A stretch of DNA of 64,000 nt from Pseudomonas sp. Bc-h (GTDB lineage: Bacteria > Pseudomonadota > Gammaproteobacteria > Pseudomonadales > Pseudomonadaceae), in the NCBI RefSeq assembly GCF_002080045.1, contig NZ_MUIN01000012.1, forward strand, positions 402,013-466,012, written 5' to 3'. The first letter of the stretch is position 1; every line of letters begins with the position of its first letter. Shown one piece after another: positions 25,960 to 36,615 of this stretch. A program made the translations under genes and the position numbers. The notes beneath the pieces are model-generated. The model had not been told where the DNA came from. It saw nothing but the letters and a program-made list of their open reading frames with translations, and did not search any database.

Positions 25960-28215
25960 TCAAAGGGTTACGGTCAAACTGCGCTTGGGCAGCGCAAAAT
26001 AAAAAGTCGCACCCTTGCCCAGCTCGCTGTGCGCCCATACCGAACCGTCGTGACGTTCGATAATGCGTCGCACACTGGCCAGGCCGATGCCGGTGCCTTC
26101 GAATTCTTCCATGCGGTGCAGCCGTTGAAACACGCCGAACAGTTTGCCGGCGTACTGCATGTCAAAGCCGACGCCATTATCGCGGATATACACCACGACG
26201 TTGCCATCTTCCTCATAACTGCCGATCTCGATCACCGCAGCTTCCTGGGTGCGGCTGTATTTGATGGCGTTGGACAACAGATTGCGCAGCGCCAGGTGCA
26301 GGAACGCGGCGTCTGCGATGACGATCGGCAGCGGTTCAGGAATGTGCCAGCGCAAGTCGCGGTCTTCGTAATCGGGCTGCATTTCCTTGCGAATCGCGTC
26401 AACCATCGCGTTCAGGTCGACCTGCGAATAACGCATGGCCGAACGGCCCATCTGCGAGAAACTCAACAGGTTGTCCACCAGCGTTCCGGCAAACCGCGCC
26501 GACTCGCCGATATTCTCCAGGAAACGTACGCCCCGATCAGACAGCTTGCTGCCTTCGATATCACTCAGCAGCTCGGCGTAGCCGGCGATATGCCGCAACG
26601 GCGCGCGCAAATCGTGAGAAACGCTGTAGGAGAACGCTTCGAGTTCCTTGTTGGACTTCTTCAGCTCCTCGGCCAGCGCCGCCATCTCCTCGGCCTTGCG
26701 CAGCACGATGCCGAGCACCGCGGCGCGCAATTCCACCACGCCTTCGGTGTCCAGATCGTCCCATGGGCGGGAGAAGCCACGAACGGTTTCCTGCCACAGC
26801 GCGAAACTGTGGCGCGGGCTCAGCGAGCCTGTGTCGCTGACGGTTTTTTCCGGTTTGCCGGCCCAGTTCACCACGCGGGTCTGCTCGGGGCGGAACCAGA
26901 TGATGTAGTTGGAGTGCAGCTCGGAGATGGCCATGGCCAGCACGCCGCTGACCGACTTGCTCAACTCCGGCAACTGGGGAATGTCACGGCCGACATTGTC
27001 GGACTGGAACACTTCATGGGAGCCGCGCTGACTCAACCATTGGGTCAATGCCTGAACCTGTTCCTGGTCCGGCGTATCGCCGTAAGTGTCCACCGTCGAT
27101 TCGGAGATCACTGCCGCCCCGGTCGCTTCGACGAAGGCCAGCAGCACCTCGGGCATCGCGCGCAGACCGCCGATCACGCTGTCCAGATCAGCCATCGCGG
27201 CGAGCATCTGCACGATCTGCCGACGCAGGATGAGCATGCGTTGGGTTTTGGCCTGGGCCTCTTTGGTTTCGATCTGCAGCGACAGCACGCTGCCGAGCAA
27301 TTCGCAGGCGGTGCGGGTCTGGAAACTGACCGAACGCGGCGTCGCGTGGTGGCAGGAAATGAGGCCCCACAACTGGCCGCGCACCACGATGGAAATCGAC
27401 ATCGACGCCAGCGTCTGCATGTTGCGCATGTACTGCAGATGCACGGGCGAAACGCTGCGCAAGGTGGCAAAGCTCAGGTCCAGCGGCGCGCCGGTGACAG
27501 GATTGTTGACCGGCACCAGTGGCGAAGCCTGATAGTTGGCGTCTTCGATCACCCGGATACGGTTGGCCACATACAGTGCTCTGGCTTGCGCGGGAATGTC
27601 AGACGCGGGGAAGCTCAGCCCCAGATAGTTCGGATAATCGTGCTCGGCGATTTCGGCATTGACCAAACCATTGCCTTCGGTGTCGAAGCGATACGCCTTG
27701 ACCCGGCCAAAACCGGTGATGCGCTTGACCTCCGCCACGGAGCGCTGACACAGCTCGTCGATGCTTTCGGTTTCTTCCATCTGACTGATGAAGGTGCGCA
27801 TCAGCGGATAGACATTGCCGTAGGCCGAGCTCATGTCACTGGCAGGTTCGAATTCGGCGATCAGCACACGATCATGCCGATGAACCATCATCGCCGTCGG
27901 CTCGCCCGCGCGGCTGCCTTCGAGAAAGCGCACGTCGCCCACGTGAAACGGATTCTGATCATCTTCGGGGAGCGCGGCCAGGCGCTGCAGAAGGCGCGGG
28001 CAATCCTCGAAGACGTCATGCAAGGCAGCGCCGATCAGCGACTGCGGTTGCATACCCAGCCAGCCCTCGACGTTGGCGCTGACCTGGGCGATGGTCATGC
28101 TCGCCTCGTCGATCACCAGCAGAAAGCCTTGAGGCTGAATACTGCCGGGAATCTGGATCGGCTCACGGGCGCAATTGTCGATAGCGCTTTGGTGAAGTTC
28201 CTGGCTGAGGGTCAA
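25960..28215 (-). CDS. bphP: Bacteriophytochrome histidine kinase (PAS-GAF-PHY-HisKA-HATPase)
   Basis: 751 residues from TTG 28215, which has AAGGAG 8 bases upstream. A GTG at 28284 would add 23 residues but has no ribosome binding site. Cys15 in DNCAREPIQIPGSIQPQG matches the biliverdin-attaching Cys of bacteriophytochromes. The GAF domain has PASDIPAQARALYVAN. The PHY tongue has PRHSF (LSPRHSFALW). The kinase part has YSVSHDLRAPLRHIAGY and a normal ATPase. It senses red/far-red light by biliverdin isomerisation. No heme oxygenase gene (bphO) is adjacent, unlike the bphO-bphP arrangement known in other pseudomonads. It lies directly behind stressosome genes. Confidence 0.95.
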   Translation of the reverse strand: MTLSQELHQSAIDNCAREPIQIPGSIQPQGFLLVIDEASMTIAQVSANVEGWLGMQPQSLIGAALHDVFEDCPRLLQRLAALPEDDQNPFHVGDVRFLEGSRAGEPTAMMVHRHDRVLIAEFEPASDMSSAYGNVYPLMRTFISQMEETESIDELCQRSVAEVKRITGFGRVKAYRFDTEGNGLVNAEIAEHDYPNYLGLSFPASDIPAQARALYVANRIRVIEDANYQASPLVPVNNPVTGAPLDLSFATLRSVSPVHLQYMRNMQTLASMSISIVVRGQLWGLISCHHATPRSVSFQTRTACELLGSVLSLQIETKEAQAKTQRMLILRRQIVQMLAAMADLDSVIGGLRAMPEVLLAFVEATGAAVISESTVDTYGDTPDQEQVQALTQWLSQRGSHEVFQSDNVGRDIPQLPELSKSVSGVLAMAISELHSNYIIWFRPEQTRVVNWAGKPEKTVSDTGSLSPRHSFALWQETVRGFSRPWDDLDTEGVVELRAAVLGIVLRKAEEMAALAEELKKSNKELEAFSYSVSHDLRAPLRHIAGYAELLSDIEGSKLSDRGVRFLENIGESARFAGTLVDNLLSFSQMGRSAMRYSQVDLNAMVDAIRKEMQPDYEDRDLRWHIPEPLPIVIADAAFLHLALRNLLSNAIKYSRTQEAAVIEIGSYEEDGNVVVYIRDNGVGFDMQYAGKLFGVFQRLHRMEEFEGTGIGLASVRRIIERHDGSVWAHSELGKGATFYFALPKRSLTVTL

Positions 28216-28360
28216 AACAACATCTCCTTCACACTTCGGCACGACGGTCAGATCTACAGAAGGTGTGTGCCCAACGGGTGGCACTCAATGAATTTGCGTG
28301 AACAGTAACAAAAATGCAGCGTGCTGGCGCGTTGCGCTGGCGATCTGCCGCGTGGTGACG

Positions 28361-30290
<1,930 letters not shown>

Positions 30291-30301
<11 letters not shown>

Positions 30302-31166
30302 CGACGTGCTCCTGGGCCAACGCCAGCGGGATGACGACATAGAATGTCGAGCCGATGCCCGGCTGGCTCTCCACGCCCACGCGTCCACCCAGCAACGCGG
30401 CGAAACGTTTGCACAACGAAAGGCCCAGGCCGGTACCGCGCAACCGTTTCTGGAGCGGGGAATCGACTTGAGAGAAGTCCTCGAACAAGGCTGCGTGCAT
30501 TTCTTGAGGAATGCCGATGCCCGTATCGCTGACGGCAAAACGGATTTCCTGCTCGCCCGCAAGGCTCGCCGACACCCTGACCTCACCGCGCTGGGTGAAT
30601 TTCAGGGAGTTGGAGATGAAATTACGCAGGATCTGCGCCAGCTTCTTGTCGTCCGTATAAAGCCTTGGCAGGCCAACGGGCGCCTCGAAAATCAGGTCCA
30701 CGGCCGAGGTGTCGACGATTGGCCGGAACATGCCGCGCAGGGCCGAAAACAGATCCAGCATGTCGAACCAGGCCGGCGAAATGCTGATGCGTCCGGCCTC
30801 GATCTTGGCCAGGTCAAGCAGGTCATCGACCATGTCGCTCAGCTCGCGCGCCGCCGTGCTGACGAACGCCACCTGCTTGTGTTGCTCCGGGCTGAGCGGG
30901 CCATCCAGCTCGTCGCTCAGCAGGCTGGCGATACTCAGGATCGAGCCCAGCGGCGTGCGGAACTCGTGGCTCATGTAGGACAGAAAGCGGCTCTTGAGAT
31001 CGGACGCCTCACGCAACTGGTCGGCCTGCATGTCCAGCTCGGCATACAGCGCCAGCACGCCCTGGTTGGTCTCCTCGAGTTCGGCGCGCAAGGCCGATGC
31101 CTCGTCGCGCAGCTGCCGAAGCTCGGCCGACTCATCAAGGCCGTCGTGAACGAGGTTGTCAGTCAT
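30291..31166 (-). CDS. Soluble histidine kinase with N-terminal coiled coil
   Basis: 291 residues. Residues 13-57 form an acidic coiled coil (LRQLRDEASALRAELEETNQ) with no recognisable sensor domain. The His box is YMSHEFRTPLGSILSIASLL. The ATPase shows the N box LRNFISNSLKFT, DTGIGI and GTGLGLSLCKRFA. It overlaps the RsbX-like phosphatase gene by 8 bases and the next hybrid kinase by 11. With no input domain of its own, it must be driven by a partner. Given the operon, RsbT released from the stressosome is the best candidate. It may pass phosphate to the receivers of the following hybrid kinase. Confidence 0.92.
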
Positions 31167-32172
31167 CGAGCGTCTCCAGAGCGATTACCAGCACCGTTAC
31201 ATCATCCCTGCCTCGGCAATAATCGCGGTGCAGAACCGCCGCGATGACCGCCGGATGTCTAAACATCAGCCCGGGATAGTCGCGTAGATTCCAGCGCGAT
31301 TGCAGGCCGTCGCTGTACATGATCAACAGTTGCCCGGTGCAATGAGCGTAGTCGACCGCCGGAATCTTCCGGTACTGCAGGCCAACGATCCCGGGATGGG
31401 ACGCCAGACCGCGATTCTTGTCCTCACTGATCAGCGTCGCGCCGATGTTGCCGATGCCGATGAAGCTCAATCCGTCACGCGCACTGTCGAAACGCGCCAA
31501 TGCCACCGCCCCGCCGCGTGTACCGCGCATGTCGTGGTGGATCTCGTCCAGCAACACTGTCGGATCGGCAAACGGTTCGCGATTGAAGGCAGTGGCGCCG
31601 GCTTTCGCGGCGCTTTCAGCCTCCGGGCCATGCCCCAGCCCGTCGATCATCAGAATACTGACCTGCTGCCCCTTGATCGCCAGCGCCCAGGCATCGCCGC
31701 ACGCCGGGTCGTCATGCAGGGAATGCTGGGTGATGCCCAGGCGCAAATCCTTCACGGCAGCGGTTCGGGGGTAGAACCGCGTCAACACCACCGAGCCCCG
31801 CGCGTCGCTGTGCACATCGAACACCTGGGCCTGGCGCAGCATCGAGCCCAAGCCGATCCCCTGGGTGCCACGGGTGGAAAAACCGTCGGTCATGCAGTCA
31901 TGCACATCGAAACCCTGACCCCGATCGATGGCGATGACTTCAAGGCCCGCAACGGCACCGGGCAGTACTCGCAGGTGCAACTCGCCGTTGCTGGCGTGCT
32001 TGAGGATATTGCTCGCCACCTCGGTGACGACCAGCGCCACGCGACCGCAATCGGTGGCGTCAAACCCAAGTTCCTCAGCAACTCTCTGGGCGGTGCGCCG
32101 TGCGTATCCCACCTGACTGATGTCCTCGATGGGCAACACTTGCGTCAGGCTGCTGTGCAGTCTCAGGTCCAT
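31159..32172 (-). CDS. rsbX: RsbX-like PP2C/SpoIIE phosphatase fused to an N-terminal anti-sigma-type ATPase
   Basis: 337 residues. Residues 10-130 are an RsbW/RsbT-like HATPase domain (VTEVASNILKHA, DRGQGFD, TQGIGLGSMLRQ). From about 150 on there is a SpoIIE/PP2C-type phosphatase with GDAWAL, LMIDGLGHG, MYSDGLQSRW and GRDDVTVLVIAL, which give the metal-binding aspartates. In Bacilli, RsbX dephosphorylates RsbR and RsbS and resets the stressosome; there it lacks the extra ATPase. The gene overlaps rsbT by 10 bases. The ATPase half could add a second kinase or binding activity towards STAS proteins. Confidence 0.92.
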   Translation of the reverse strand: MDLRLHSSLTQVLPIEDISQVGYARRTAQRVAEELGFDATDCGRVALVVTEVASNILKHASNGELHLRVLPGAVAGLEVIAIDRGQGFDVHDCMTDGFSTRGTQGIGLGSMLRQAQVFDVHSDARGSVVLTRFYPRTAAVKDLRLGITQHSLHDDPACGDAWALAIKGQQVSILMIDGLGHGPEAESAAKAGATAFNREPFADPTVLLDEIHHDMRGTRGGAVALARFDSARDGLSFIGIGNIGATLISEDKNRGLASHPGIVGLQYRKIPAVDYAHCTGQLLIMYSDGLQSRWNLRDYPGLMFRHPAVIAAVLHRDYCRGRDDVTVLVIALETLDD

Positions 32173-32567
32173 TTGCAGATCGTCACTCGAGTGCCTGCGC
32201 CAGGCGCGGTGTCCAGTTCGAAGTCATCGACCAGTCGCTTGGCACCGGTCAAGCCAAGACCCAGACCGCCGCCGGAGGTCCAGCCATCGGTCATCGCCAA
32301 CTTCAGATCCGGAATGCCCGGCCCCTCGTCGCGGAACGTCAGACGCAACCCGGTGCGCGCGCCGTCTTCGACGATCTGCCAGTCCATGTCGCCGCCACCG
32401 CCGTAGACCATGGTGTTGCGCGCCAGCTCGCTGACTGCCGTCACCAGCTTGGTCAGGTCGATCAGACGCATGCCGCATTCCTGCGCCAGCTTGCGCGCCG
32501 TCTGCCGCGCCAGCACCACATCCTGTTCTATATGAATGCCTTGGGTGCCGCTGCTGCGCACGTTCAT
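32163..32567 (-). CDS. rsbT: Stressosome switch kinase RsbT (GHKL ATPase)
   Basis: 134 residues, a full RsbT-type protein. The N box VSELARNTMVYGGGG, FRDEGPGIPD and the lid GGGLGLGLTGAKRLVDDF are all intact. In Bacillus, RsbT phosphorylates STAS residues of RsbR and RsbS, leaves the complex and activates an output partner. The start overlaps the rsbS stop (ATGA) and the 3' end overlaps rsbX, the same gene order as in Bacilli. No RsbU or sigma-B gene lies nearby, so the released RsbT must act on another target, perhaps the histidine kinases downstream. Confidence 0.95.
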   Translation of the reverse strand: MNVRSSGTQGIHIEQDVVLARQTARKLAQECGMRLIDLTKLVTAVSELARNTMVYGGGGDMDWQIVEDGARTGLRLTFRDEGPGIPDLKLAMTDGWTSGGGLGLGLTGAKRLVDDFELDTAPGAGTRVTICKWT

Positions 32568-32926
32568 TGCGAATACGCTCGTTCGCGCAACAGCTTCATG
32601 CCACGCTCGACGTTCAGCGCAGTGCTGACGCCCGGCAAGGTCATGCCCAGCTCCACAAGGGTAATCGCGACCGCAGGCTGCATGCCGACCAGCACGGTCT
32701 CGGCATCCATGATGCGCGACAGACCGGAAATCATGCCGATCATGCGGCCGATGAAGGAATCGACCATGTCCAGCGCCGAAATGTCGATCAGCACACCGCG
32801 TGCGGACGTTCGGCTGATGCGCTCGGACAGGTCGTCCTGCAGCGTCAGCGCCAGTTGGTCGTGCATGTCCACTTGAATGGTGACCAGCAGAAAGTCGCCC
32901 ATTTGCAGGATTGGAATGCGCTCCAT
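32564..32926 (-). CDS. rsbS: Stressosome scaffold protein RsbS (single STAS domain)
   Basis: 120 residues, one STAS domain. LDMVDSFIGRMIGMISGLS contains Ser57, equivalent to the phosphorylated Ser59 of Bacillus RsbS. The start MERIPILQMGDFLLVTIQVD also matches the family. It builds the core of the stressosome with RsbR and holds RsbT until phosphorylated. It begins 4 bases after rsbR and overlaps rsbT, showing tight coupling of subunit synthesis. Confidence 0.95.
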   Translation of the reverse strand: MERIPILQMGDFLLVTIQVDMHDQLALTLQDDLSERISRTSARGVLIDISALDMVDSFIGRMIGMISGLSRIMDAETVLVGMQPAVAITLVELGMTLPGVSTALNVERGMKLLRERAYSQ

Positions 32927-32930
32927 GGGC

Positions 32931-33785
32931 TTATACCGCGGCCTTGGTGACGGTGACGCCCAGACGACGCAGCGCCATGGCCAGCGCGTCGGCCAGATTG
33001 GCCTTGGTCACCACACCTTGCAGGTCCAGCCCCAGGTGCACGATGGTCTGTGCGATCTGCGGACGCACGCCGCTGATGATGCAGTCAGCACCCATCAGGC
33101 GAATGGCCGTCACGGTCTTGAGCAGGTGTTGCGCCACCAGCGTGTCCACGGTCGGCACACCGGTGATGTCGATGATGGCGATTTCCGAGCCGGTGTCGAC
33201 GATGCGTTGCAGCAAAGACTCCATCACCACTTGAGTGCGCTGAGAATCCAGTGTGCCGATCATTGGCAATGCCAGCACGCCATCCCACAGTTTAACCACC
33301 GGGGTGGAGAGCTCAAGCAGCTCCTCTTGCTGGCGCTTGATCACTGCCTCGCGGGACTTCTGAAAGGTGCGGATGGTGTGCATGCCCAGCGCGTCGAGGG
33401 TCTGGGAGATTTCCCAGAGCTGCTCGGCCAGCAGCGCTGGCTGGTCGGCGTATTCTTGCTGCAGCAAGGTGAAGAGCGGGCCCTTGAGGGCGAAGATGAA
33501 CTGAGCCGTCTGTTGCGAATCCTGACCGGCAAGGGCGCGCTGATGAGACAGCCTTTCCAGAAACTGTCGAACCTCGTCCCATTCAGCAGCGTTGATGCTC
33601 GGCGAACCACCCTTTTCCAGCACCGAAGTCAGCAGCCGCAGGAAATCTGAAGTCTGCTGTGCAAGATCTTCGGCTTTGAGATTACGGGTTGCACCACTGG
33701 CTTCGAGATCGGCGAGCCAGCGGGCAGAGAGTTGGGCCTCGGAACGTTTGACAGAATTCACGGTGGTTTGCTGCAGTGCTGCCAT
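32931..33785 (-). CDS. rsbR: Stressosome sensor RsbR (N-terminal globin-like/RsbRD_N domain plus STAS)
   Basis: 284 residues from ATG 33785 (MAALQQTT), with AGGAG 9 bases upstream; the longer frame to 33869 lacks such a site. Residues 5-150 are an all-helical non-heme-globin-like sensor domain. A linker helix (REAVIKRQQEELLEL) precedes the STAS domain. IDITGVPTVDTLVAQHLLK and GVRPQIAQTIVHLGLDL keep both phosphorylation sites, Thr215 and Thr247, equivalent to Thr171 and Thr205 of Bacillus RsbRA. It is the first gene of the operon and the only RsbR here, so one input class feeds the complex. Confidence 0.95.
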   Translation of the reverse strand: MAALQQTTVNSVKRSEAQLSARWLADLEASGATRNLKAEDLAQQTSDFLRLLTSVLEKGGSPSINAAEWDEVRQFLERLSHQRALAGQDSQQTAQFIFALKGPLFTLLQQEYADQPALLAEQLWEISQTLDALGMHTIRTFQKSREAVIKRQQEELLELSTPVVKLWDGVLALPMIGTLDSQRTQVVMESLLQRIVDTGSEIAIIDITGVPTVDTLVAQHLLKTVTAIRLMGADCIISGVRPQIAQTIVHLGLDLQGVVTKANLADALAMALRRLGVTVTKAAV

Positions 33786-33905
33786 GAGGGTGGGCTCCTG
33801 AGATTTGCACGCCTGGTTATCGGGGAAAGCCCCTGGAAACGCACAGACGCGCGAGAAGTAGTCAGGCACAGATCCCGAATTTTCAGAATCGTTTCCTAAC
33901 TTCCT

Positions 33906-33927
33906 AAATACAAAGCGCTTTTTATTT
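33906..33927. promoter_or_regulatory. Near-perfect 22-bp dyad upstream of the stressosome operon
   Basis: AAAGCGCTTT (33912-33921) is a perfect palindrome, and outward pairing continues as AAATA with TATTT with only one mismatched pair. It lies about 120 bases before the rsbR start, in an otherwise AT-rich gap of about 260 bases. It is a candidate operator for the operon. The binding protein is unknown. Confidence 0.45.
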
Positions 33928-34044
33928 GCGATCAGGGCGAAGGGAATACTCCCGGCACCCGGTTGATGTCAAGGTAACATCGCCGAGCATAAATGGTTCC
34001 GTTGGGAGTGTAGATAATTAATCGCCCGCCGAGGGATGGATGCA

Positions 34045-34320
34045 TCACGCTCTGTACGGCACCGCCAGGGACGAGGGCAGTGATCCAAACGGGGTGACGC
34101 AGGTGCGAAGGTCATAGCGCAACTCGGCCACCAGCTCAGCCACTGCCCGGGTGGTGGTCAGATCACTGATGGGCAGATTCTCCACCAGCATCGCCACGTT
34201 GCCGGTGGCCTGATCATAGATCTTCACCATCAACCCTCCGCTGGGCATGAGCGTGCATTCACACGCCAGCGGCTGAAAGCTGCATTCCAGGGTCCTGCGC
34301 AGTTCCGGGGTAAACAGCAT
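34045..34320 (-). CDS. DUF1652-family small protein
   Basis: 91 residues from ATG 34320 (MLFTPELRRTLECSFQPLAC), preceded by GGAGG at 7 bases; the longer frame to 34410 lacks a site. The pattern of ECSFQPL, CECTLMPSGGLMVKIYD and LVENLPISDLTTTRAVAELVAELRYDL is that of the DUF1652 proteins common in Pseudomonas. Their function is unknown. It is monocistronic, upstream of the stressosome operon and in the same direction, but separated by about 260 bases. Confidence 0.85.
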   Translation of the reverse strand: MLFTPELRRTLECSFQPLACECTLMPSGGLMVKIYDQATGNVAMLVENLPISDLTTTRAVAELVAELRYDLRTCVTPFGSLPSSLAVPYRA

Positions 34321-34461
34321 CTTGCCACCTCCGTGTTGATTCAAGGCCGGGCCATCTTTTGCCCACCTGCTTATCCGCCGTACTCCAGGCCGATGATTGA
34401 GTGTAGTCACAGCCCTGCCTGCGCTATTGGAAGTTTGGTTCAGCTGTGCGGTCGATCACAT

Positions 34462-35016
34462 TCAAAACGCCATGTCGGTGGTTTGCGCATAGATCGAAAA
34501 CGCCCCCAGCAGAAACCAAAACACGCTGAACAGCCATGGCGTGCGCATGGAAAACATCAGTGATTTGCGATAGCCCTTCTCACTCGACTCGTGCTCGGAG
34601 AACAGCGGCGAATCGTCGTAGGCCAGGCCCATGGCAGGCTGGCTGTGCAGCAACTGGCTCTGCTTGAAATGCCAGTGGTCGATGATTTCGTACGCCGCGC
34701 GGATGCCGGGCCAGGCGTGCATGGAGCTGATCAAGCCGAGCAAGGTCAGGAACGGCGGAACCACCAGGGTGAACAGCTTGCCCCACTCCGGATTGACATT
34801 GGCCATGGACGAAGCGAACGCGATCACCAGAAACGACTGAGCGGACAGATAGGCGTTGGTGCGGTTGGACAGGATCGCGGTCTCGTACTGGATCTCCTTG
34901 CGGTAGAAATCCAGTCGGTCCTTCGGCGAGCCAAACAGCAACGCGTCCGCGGTCTGCGCATCTGACACGGACGTGCTGCTGGTAATGATGGTGGATGATG
35001 CGGGGTCAGACTCCAA
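34462..35016 (-). CDS. Predicted three-helix inner-membrane protein of unknown function
   Basis: 184 residues with a TTG start at 35016, supported by GAGGA about 9 bases upstream. After a polar N-terminus (RLDFYRKEIQYETAILSNRTNAYLSAQ) come two adjacent membrane helices (about 58-73 and 82-101). A cytoplasmic loop follows, then a C-terminal helix (TPWLFSVFWFLLGAFSIYA). The helical lead plus two-helix hairpin recalls SLATT-type proteins, but I cannot confirm that. No enzymatic motif is visible. Confidence 0.75.
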   Translation of the reverse strand: MESDPASSTIITSSTSVSDAQTADALLFGSPKDRLDFYRKEIQYETAILSNRTNAYLSAQSFLVIAFASSMANVNPEWGKLFTLVVPPFLTLLGLISSMHAWPGIRAAYEIIDHWHFKQSQLLHSQPAMGLAYDDSPLFSEHESSEKGYRKSLMFSMRTPWLFSVFWFLLGAFSIYAQTTDMAF

Positions 35017-35095
35017 AACCGGGTGTCCTCAAATAGCGCGATAAAAAGCCGAAGACAAGGCACGCGCCCTGCTCCGGCAACCTGACGACACTGCG

Positions 35096-35320
35096 CTAGC
35101 GCAGGTCGTCAGAAAGCGGTGTTGGCTCGTCAGCGGGAGGCACTTCTTCGGACGGTGGTTCGTTCCAGTCCTCAGGGCGCTGCTCTTTCTGTTCCTCGCG
35201 CTTGTGCTCCTGATAATCCTCGTCATCGAGCGCGTCCGGATCCAGATCGGCCTCCGCAGGAGAAGACGGCGTGACGGGCGGGACACTGTCGGGGATTGCG
35301 GGATCGACTGGCATAGGCAC
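35096..35320 (-). CDS. Small acidic proline-rich hypothetical protein
   Basis: 74 residues, extremely rich in Pro, Glu and Asp (SPAEADLDPDALDDEDYQEH, PPSEEVPPADEPTP). It is probably disordered. AGAGG lies 6 bases before the ATG, which supports real translation. There is no domain and no function. It is flanked by the membrane protein and the DUF1615 lipoprotein, all on the minus strand. Confidence 0.6.
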   Translation of the reverse strand: MPMPVDPAIPDSVPPVTPSSPAEADLDPDALDDEDYQEHKREEQKEQRPEDWNEPPSEEVPPADEPTPLSDDLR

Positions 35321-35427
35321 CTCTGTTCGACATCGCCCACGGGTAGCAGGCAGTTACAGCTTCGAAAGACGAAGCTGTCAGGGGTGCCGAGAATTGGACC
35401 AGCGGTCGATTCTCGGTGCTTCAAGCG

Positions 35428-36549
35428 CTATTTCAGTTTGCCGGTAGCCCGCGACATACAACGTACGCGACGTTCTTCGACCCGCTGCGCGAACCAGGCG
35501 GTGGTCAGCTTGCGGGTGATTTTCGGGCTTTCCAGCACGATGCCCGGCAGGATTGCGCGCGGCAATGCTTTGCCCGCAGCCTTGTCGGCCAGGGCGAACA
35601 CCTGCTTATAAAGGTCGGTGTCTTCGAACTCGAACGTTTCGCCCTTTTCCAGTTGGCTGCGAATGGTCGTGTTACGCATGCCCAACTGCTGATGCAGGCT
35701 GCGCACCGCGAGTTCTGTCTGCCCAAGCGATGGTCCGAAGCCGTAGCTGATCAAATCGCCATCCAGCGCCAGACGTTTGCCTGAGAGCCGCGACACGGCA
35801 CTCTGAAAAGCGGCGTTACGGCTGGCGTACCAACCGGCGTTGAAGTCGGCGAAACGATAGATCGGTTTGTCGTAGCTCACCGGATAGCCGAGCAAGTGCG
35901 CGATGCCGAAGTACATCCCGCCGCGACGGCTGAACACCTCGTGGCGGATGGAGCCTTCAACAGGATAGGGATAATCCCGGGCCTGGCGCTCGGCGAATTC
36001 GATGCTGACCTGCATGGGGCCTGCAGTGTGCACTGGGTTGAAATTGCCGAATAGCGTGCGGCCCAACGGCACCATGCCGATAAAGTCATCGAAGATTGCG
36101 CTCAGATCCTTCTCGGTTCGCGCTGCGCTCAGTCGCTCGTTGTAGGTCTTGCCGGAGGGCGAGCGAATGTCCAGCGCGCTGCGCACCAGCAGATTGGGTA
36201 TATGTGCCTTACTGGCGCGACGATCGATTTCGTCCTGCGCGATCTTGCCCATGCCGGGCACTGCGGGGTCAACCTGATAATTGGACTCCTGCTCGGTAAC
36301 GGCCAGCACAGAGCACAGATTTTCTACGGTGGAGTCGATCTTCTGCGTCTCGAACGCGGTGTAGATGTCGGTGGCCCAGCCCTGGCGATCGGCGACATTG
36401 GCAGGCAACAGTCGCACAATTTCACTGCGCACCACCTCAGGCGCGGGAGGGGGCGTCTGGCTGCGTTGCGAGCTACAACCGGCGAGAAACGCCAGCAGCA
36501 TCACGCCGAGTGCCGTTCTGCTGGGGCGAGTGAATCCGTTGGCGGGCAT
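35428..36549 (-). CDS. DUF1615 domain lipoprotein
   Basis: 373 residues from ATG 36549 (MPANGFTRPSRTALGVMLLA) with GAGG 5 bases upstream. The lipobox LAGC gives a lipidated Cys near residue 25. The body is the DUF1615 domain, with EQESNYQVDPAVPGMGKIAQ, FNPVHTAGPMQVSIEFAERQA and RRGGMYFGIAHLLGYP. The EQESNYQVDP and GPMQVS pattern is lysozyme-like (a Glu followed by a GxMQ segment), so a murein-related role is conceivable but unproven. It precedes the GlxA-like regulator by 66 bases without an obvious link. Confidence 0.82.
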   Translation of the reverse strand: MPANGFTRPSRTALGVMLLAFLAGCSSQRSQTPPPAPEVVRSEIVRLLPANVADRQGWATDIYTAFETQKIDSTVENLCSVLAVTEQESNYQVDPAVPGMGKIAQDEIDRRASKAHIPNLLVRSALDIRSPSGKTYNERLSAARTEKDLSAIFDDFIGMVPLGRTLFGNFNPVHTAGPMQVSIEFAERQARDYPYPVEGSIRHEVFSRRGGMYFGIAHLLGYPVSYDKPIYRFADFNAGWYASRNAAFQSAVSRLSGKRLALDGDLISYGFGPSLGQTELAVRSLHQQLGMRNTTIRSQLEKGETFEFEDTDLYKQVFALADKAAGKALPRAILPGIVLESPKITRKLTTAWFAQRVEERRVRCMSRATGKLK

Positions 36550-36615
36550 GAGTCCTCGATCTTCAAAAAGTGGGCTGCCGAAATGGACAGCAGACAAGGT
36601 CGAATGACTCATGCG

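Noticed and set aside
25855..28308. Plus-strand ORF of 817 codons opposite the bacteriophytochrome gene
   Set aside because: Composition (rich in His, Arg and Gln) is that of antisense GC-rich coding sequence. The minus-strand frame has complete phytochrome domains.
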